A stretch of DNA of 47,445 bases from Bacteroidota bacterium (GTDB lineage Bacteria; Bacteroidota; Bacteroidia; UKL13-3). Below the pieces are notes generated by a model. The model did no database searches and was not told the origin of the DNA. It saw nothing but the letters and a program-made list of their open reading frames with translations. The position numbers and the translations under genes were made by a program. Location: positions 1-47,445 of the forward strand of contig JANYDU010000010.1 of the NCBI GenBank assembly GCA_025359805.1, read 5' to 3'. How positions within the stretch are numbered: position 1 is the first letter of the stretch; each line of letters opens with the position of its first letter. Positions 44,001 to 47,445 of the stretch are shown here, in pieces.

Positions 44001-46003
44001 AAATAATACAACGGATATTTATTGGGGTTATTTATTTCATCTATTGAACCAAAATCAACATCTAAAATAGTTAAAGAACCATGTCCTAAAAAAGTTAATA
44101 GGGATATTCCACTATCTTGAATAGCAATTAAATCATTTTTGAGTCCGGCATCAACTGGGCTGCTATTTGATTTATTAAAAGATGTAACTGTTGCTCCATA
44201 ACTTTTCCCTACTATCACATTTTTGCAAGCATTTATATAGTTGCTAAACGTAGTTTGAGAGCTCACATCATCGCCTCCACTTAAATGTAAAATACGTTTT
44301 CTCCACTCTAAAATAGAATCAGAATTGGTTTCATAAAATTGCACTTTTTTAAAATAGTTATTCAACTCTAAATCCGTTGCTGAAGGAATTCTTCCAGTGG
44401 GAATATCAGCTTCAAAACCTGTTCCTATTAACCCGTTTGTAAACATCACATCCGATGATCGCACACCTATGGATGGCACCAAATTATTTTGATAATAAAA
44501 AGGAGCTTCTCTTAAATAATTGGTTTGATAACCACGCCCTGCCAAAAATAAAAATTTTGGTTTTACTGTGGCTTGAGCTAATAAATGATCAGCTAATCTT
44601 CTTACCGAGAGTGGGTGCATATCACCATAAGTATAATAATCATATAACTCCTGAGAGTACACCATTAATGTATTGAATTTGATTTTTCTGTAATCTCTGT
44701 ATTGTTTGGCGGTATTATCCAATGATGGATGTGTAATCATCAAAAACTCATATCCAATAGTTGGATCAATTACTTTAAATTGAACAGCAGATAAATTATT
44801 TATGGGAATGATTTGCGTACTGTCTATTAAAAAAATTTGACTTGGCACACCTGTATTTGTGTCTAAAGCTAATGCATTACCCGAGCGATAAACTCCTTTT
44901 ATTCGTTGGTTTGAAGTAAAGTCGAAAAAGATTGGAGTGGTGAACGAACCATTGCCATAATTTTTAAAATTTATGAATGATTTCTGAGAAGTGAGTTGAG
45001 CATTTGTAAATAAAATTTTAGTTTCATTTCCCAAATTATATTGCCTTGCATAATTCAGTTTGATGTATGATAAAGCATCGGCATCAGCTAAAGCACCTAA
45101 GTCATTTATCACATCAATTTTAAAAGTTGTTTGAGTATTTCCAATTTGAGTTTTTAAAAAAGTAGTATCTATTCGCTGAACATCATATGCCTGAAATGTC
45201 CAATCTTTTATTTTTGAAAATGACGCATTATCCGGACCAATACTTATGCTCACATGGTGATTATTTCCTGATGTTCCTTTGGCATTATTGATAGGAATAA
45301 TTTTCATACTAAGAGTTGGCAAAGGAGCAAAAGAAAGTGCCGATTGAAAAGGTGTATTTAAATTATAACTATTGCTTTGCCCTGCGCTCAATTCAACATC
45401 AGCCCAACCCACGCCATCCAAATATTCAGAGCTCACATATTTTTGGTCGTAGTTAGCTAAATCCGGACCTTCAAAAAATTTCGTTGTGGGATAAATTTTT
45501 ACCTCATGAATAAAATAAGGTTGTGCTGTATATTGAGAAAATGTTGTGTCACTTGACCATTGAAAACGTTTTGATTTGACAACAGTTGTATCAGGTAAAA
45601 TAGTTAAAAAATAAGCTGCCGTATCAGTAACCATACTAAACCAAGGGTGTGGTTGATATTGAGGTTGCTGATATAATTGTTTATCTAATGTGCCATCATT
45701 TTGTTTGGCATAAAATTCGATTTTATCATTTGCATTTAATACTCCATCACTTTGCCCATGAATAAAAACAGCAACTTCAATTCCATTTCTAAAAACCTGA
45801 AAACGTTTGGGATCAATTCCAGTTAAATTGATTCCACTTTGAGATAAAAGTGTTGAATCAATAGAGTAAATTCCCTCGGCAGTAATTTTAAATTTATAGT
45901 AGTTTTGGTATGATTTAATCCACTCAAATCCATATTGCTTTTGAGCAAATAAAGAGAAATGAGTAAGCATGAGAAATAAAAAGAGTTTAATTTTTGTTGG
46001 CAT
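41018..46003 (-). CDS. C25 gingipain-like peptidase, PorU/PorU2-type T9SS sortase
   Basis: From ATG 46003 the protein is 1661 residues, longer than classical PorU (about 1150-1300). It has a signal peptide (to about residue 20, LFAQ) and the PorU-like start WIKSYQNYYKFKITAEGIYSIDSTLL. The C25 peptidase domain spans about 410-770 and contains KFLFLAGRGYQTNYLREAPF, the catalytic His in FLGHGS (H641) and the catalytic Cys in LNGCNIGN (C671). Beyond it are several beta-sandwich repeats and a C-terminal FlgD-like Ig segment (SEWAWDGNDNYGDRLANGVYLYQVL). PorU cleaves the sorting domain of T9SS cargo and links it to an anionic lipopolysaccharide. The size and C-terminus fit the form named PorU2. It has its own promoter (46048-46079) and is coupled to a downstream GT gene. 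Confidence 0.85.
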   Translation of the reverse strand: MPTKIKLFLFLMLTHFSLFAQKQYGFEWIKSYQNYYKFKITAEGIYSIDSTLLSQSGINLTGIDPKRFQVFRNGIEVAVFIHGQSDGVLNANDKIEFYAKQNDGTLDKQLYQQPQYQPHPWFSMVTDTAAYFLTILPDTTVVKSKRFQWSSDTTFSQYTAQPYFIHEVKIYPTTKFFEGPDLANYDQKYVSSEYLDGVGWADVELSAGQSNSYNLNTPFQSALSFAPLPTLSMKIIPINNAKGTSGNNHHVSISIGPDNASFSKIKDWTFQAYDVQRIDTTFLKTQIGNTQTTFKIDVINDLGALADADALSYIKLNYARQYNLGNETKILFTNAQLTSQKSFINFKNYGNGSFTTPIFFDFTSNQRIKGVYRSGNALALDTNTGVPSQIFLIDSTQIIPINNLSAVQFKVIDPTIGYEFLMITHPSLDNTAKQYRDYRKIKFNTLMVYSQELYDYYTYGDMHPLSVRRLADHLLAQATVKPKFLFLAGRGYQTNYLREAPFYYQNNLVPSIGVRSSDVMFTNGLIGTGFEADIPTGRIPSATDLELNNYFKKVQFYETNSDSILEWRKRILHLSGGDDVSSQTTFSNYINACKNVIVGKSYGATVTSFNKSNSSPVDAGLKNDLIAIQDSGISLLTFLGHGSLTILDVDFGSIDEINNPNKYPLYYLNGCNIGNANDKDPSTDGRVYGKYFICASNKGAIGWLANTNLSIDGNLGAQMNRFYNQFGITNYGKPIGVVIQQASKDLTGGDIITKMHNLQWLLQGDPSVVIYSPKLPDYSITPSNIFVTPQNASALSDSIAVAAIITNLARATDDSLEVTLTCTFPDGSKADYKTYPKKPIYHKDTVYIWLRPKTYGNYVFEINLDKLNKITEGNENNNIADINFFLPGTGLTNLFPLNYSIVNSDTVLFVTQNSDLFAQNVQYVFELDTTLAFNSSYYKTSGTITGGALATWQIVLPQTDTMVYFWRSSFKNPPVGVNPNEGSFTYINNGENGWTQSKFDQYKHVSNYGLLKFNGQSNQIEFSDNAVVVTTKNRRWNHGNMGNFNPYNMNPSTDDCVPSGGLIVNIFHNKSLLPIQCPKYPFNCQYVIDNNYKDVWYYAFNTNLQSGRDEFRRFIDSLDEGTYVALFNHYDAGMQNWDNITRQYLGKLGSIKVAAVQSYYTTYGLIGRKGWTPGQAIEDTLYNDQFSAPTTADTVITVNISYEIKGKWYTGFMESEKIGPTQHWGKLFYYYNTLENTQHDYNYVDVIGVKNDGTDSLIFANANNAKDLSSINAARFPNIKLRVTFADTIERTPNQFGRWMVTYQGVAEGTMSSQVAYDFYKDQLSQGDSVKVTIGFQNLTKIPFDSLPVELKVTDENRTIKYKQTYMYSPLAANASSIINQKIPTANMNGDNTLQLIVNGNLRTQEITLSNNVFNKKFNVIGDKVNPIMDVTFDGYRIMNGDYVSPTPLIKVTSKDDNKYFIQNDTSTFSLSIKRPSTNTYELVNMNSNNVHFIPGTSQNNKAILEYTPNHLPDGIYSLQVNSKDKSGNLSGNNSYTIDFNVVGASSISNFFPYPNPCTTSMRFVFTLTGSKAPDDLLIRILTVSGKVVKEVTKEEFGPIKIGNNISEWAWDGNDNYGDRLANGVYLYQVLTRMDGQSIEKFKTKADKFLIQNTGKIYLMK

Positions 46004-46047
46004 CTTTAGCAATTAACGAAAAGCAAATCAATTTCTTGTTAACCAAA

Positions 46048-46079
46048 CAAAAATAGGCTCTAAAAACTATGAAATCAAA
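46048..46079 (-). promoter_or_regulatory. Bacteroidota-type promoter for the sortase gene
   Basis: On the minus strand TTTG (46079-46076), 20 bp, then TATTTTTG (46055-46048). Both elements match the consensus exactly with normal spacing. It predicts a start near 46042 and a leader of about 40 nt before ATG 46003. Confidence 0.75.
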
Positions 46080-46089
46080 CGGTAGAAAA

Positions 46090-47445
46090 CTAAAAACGGT
46101 ATTGAAATATTTTCTGCAGTGGTTTAAGCCATAGCGTATAAAATCTCGGTTTAATCTCGTTTAGTTTCCATGCTTTTCTATCTTCAATATTAGCCATGAT
46201 ACGGTTCCATAGATTCCTGTTGCTCTTTCCTCCTACTCTCATTTTAATAAAAAACTTTGGAATATAATGTACCCTGATTTTATGTTTTAAAATGAAGCGT
46301 AACATCAACTCATAATCGGCAGCAAATTTCAACTGTGTATTAAACGCTCCGAATTTTTTATATACTTCCTTCTTTACAAAAAATGCAGGATGAGGTGGCA
46401 TCCATCCATTTTTAAAACTATCTGATTTGTATATTCCAGCATCCCAATTTCTAACAATTTTCTCTTTATTATTATTGCTGATATAATATAAATTGGAATA
46501 AATAGCATCACAATCATTTTTTTCAAACGCTTCAACAACTTGAGAAATTACGTAAGGATTGATGTAAAAATCATCTGAATGTAAAAGCGCAATGATATCA
46601 CCTGTTGCCACCTCTATTCCTTTGTTCAGTGCATAATAAACACCCTCATCCGGTTCTGATATAAACTTTGAAATTTTGTCTCCGTATGATTTAACTAATT
46701 CAATGGTTCCATCTTTTGAATCCCCATCAACAATAATGTATTCAATATCGGGATAGGTTTGGTTTAATACAGAATTAATAGCATCACGGATAAATGTGTT
46801 ATTCTCGTATACAACAGTAATTACTGAAACTTTAGGTTTTTGCTTTTGTATTATATTACTGTCAGAAAGTTTAAATATTTCAGCAATCCAACCTTCTATT
46901 GAATATTTATAACGGATGGCAGGGTCTATTTCAATATACTCTGAATCGAAAAAACTTTGAGGAATTTGAGGGTTATCACGGTCGATAACTAATATATTTT
47001 TTTCATTATAGAAATCATATTCTTTAATTGCTGCGTTAGTTGTAATTAGTTTTCTGCCTGCACCAATCATTTCAATTGTACGTATAGATAAACCTGATTG
47101 TTTTGGATGTTGAATATCCAATACACCTTTCGACATCATTATTTTTTTAACTATTTCCTCAATTTTAAGCGGTTTAAAACTGAACTCTTTATATTTTGCT
47201 TTAAGAAAATGTACATCCTTAAATTTTTTATACCAAAATAAAATAGGACTGGGGAAGTACATAAAAAAATAATTTGTCAACCCAATTTTTTCAACCTGTT
47301 CCTTAATATTATGAATTAGATTATATCTATCACTATGAACAGTGCCTAAAAAACATAAATCAATACTCTTACTTGAAGAAAAATTATTTTTATTTGCATC
47401 ATATTTGTCAATAAAAAATAAAGGGCGAAACTCTATTCCTTTAAT
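46090..47445 (-). CDS. Two-domain glycosyltransferase (CgeB-like part plus GT2), N-terminus cut by window edge
   Basis: The frame is open from a TAG at 46090 to the last base, giving 451 visible residues without a start. The visible N-terminal part (about 195 residues) contains IDLCFLGTVHSDRYNLI, FSFKPL and VLDIQHPKQSGLSIRTIEMIGAGRKLITTN, a pattern of GT-B glycosyltransferase C-terminal halves (glycan family related to CgeB-like proteins). It is followed by a complete GT2 domain that starts KPKVSVITVVYENNTFIRDAINSVLNQTYPDIEYIIVDGDSKDGT, with the metal motif HSDD and the acceptor block HPAFFVKKEVYKKFGAFNTQLKFAADYELMLRF. Two transferase domains in one chain suggest sequential addition of two sugars. 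The gene is upstream of the sortase, with 86 bp between. Confidence 0.8.
   Translation of the reverse strand: MKGIEFRPLFFIDKYDANKNNFSSSKSIDLCFLGTVHSDRYNLIHNIKEQVEKIGLTNYFFMYFPSPILFWYKKFKDVHFLKAKYKEFSFKPLKIEEIVKKIMMSKGVLDIQHPKQSGLSIRTIEMIGAGRKLITTNAAIKEYDFYNEKNILVIDRDNPQIPQSFFDSEYIEIDPAIRYKYSIEGWIAEIFKLSDSNIIQKQKPKVSVITVVYENNTFIRDAINSVLNQTYPDIEYIIVDGDSKDGTIELVKSYGDKISKFISEPDEGVYYALNKGIEVATGDIIALLHSDDFYINPYVISQVVEAFEKNDCDAIYSNLYYISNNNKEKIVRNWDAGIYKSDSFKNGWMPPHPAFFVKKEVYKKFGAFNTQLKFAADYELMLRFILKHKIRVHYIPKFFIKMRVGGKSNRNLWNRIMANIEDRKAWKLNEIKPRFYTLWLKPLQKIFQYRF

Noticed and set aside
1..47445. Searched by eye for tRNA, rRNA, CRISPR arrays, transposases, integrases and prophage genes
   Set aside because: No GC-rich tRNA-like cloverleaf, no regularly spaced repeat array and no recombinase motifs were seen. 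The repeats present are short and inside or between ordinary genes.

Overview
The window is AT-rich chromosomal DNA from a member of the Bacteroidota. The evidence is several proteins with a C-terminal type IX secretion (T9SS) sorting domain, a PorU-like C25 sortase, promoters of the Bacteroidota type (TTTG, about 19 bp, TAnnTTTG), weak Shine-Dalgarno signals and family-typical genes (DUF4377-META protein, ECF42 sigma factor, LuxC-type acyl-CoA reductase beside a ferredoxin). The lineage below phylum cannot be fixed from the sequence. I see no rRNA, tRNA, CRISPR array, transposase, integrase or prophage gene.

Layout. 1-1.75 kb: a secreted Cys-rich T9SS cargo gene running off the left edge, divergent from a small HTH regulator that has two tandem palindromic operators in front of it. 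1.65-7.2 kb: a three-gene minus-strand unit (beta-CASP nuclease, MOSC protein, EamA transporter), then upp, map and a SIMPL-domain protein. 7.3-11.8 kb: an outer-membrane barrel, a thioredoxin, and a two-gene unit coding for a PorV-like barrel and a helix-hairpin-helix/barrel protein. 12-14.5 kb: a membrane pyrophosphatase (hppA) with a cysteine-rich C-terminal tail. 14.6-16 kb: divergent LuxC-like reductase and dicluster ferredoxin. 16.2-18.3 kb: VOC protein, YCII/DGPF protein and ECF42 sigma factor. 18.4-20.3 kb: a barrel protein and a di-heme peroxidase lipoprotein. 20.3-23.7 kb: prmC, divergent from ribD, a DMT permease and a YigZ-family gene. 23.7-34 kb: a secretion-rich region with an M4/M36-like peptidase, a triple-repeat coiled-coil protein, an M36 peptidase with a PA domain, a DUF4377-META protein, pyrC and two tandem paralogous T9SS proteins. 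34-35.5 kb: an unknown secreted protein and a DedA protein. 35.5 kb to the end: surface-glycan genes (a tiny lipoprotein, four glycosyltransferases, a methyltransferase and a two-domain glycosyltransferase cut by the right edge), interleaved with ruvB and a 1661-residue C25 sortase of PorU2 type.

How the parts fit. Most of the window is housekeeping metabolism and repair (upp, map, pyrC, ribD, prmC, ruvB, hppA). The accessory theme is the cell surface: five T9SS cargo proteins, a sortase-like peptidase, several barrels, and glycosyltransferases that could build the glycolipid to which T9SS cargo is attached. The most unusual items are the 12-cysteine tail on the pyrophosphatase, the spaced double operator upstream of the HTH gene (which may itself be frameshifted), the hairpin abutting the ECF42 start codon, the triple-repeat coiled-coil protein, the two-domain glycosyltransferase and the co-location of the sortase with glycan genes. 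I found no clear new defence or mobile system.
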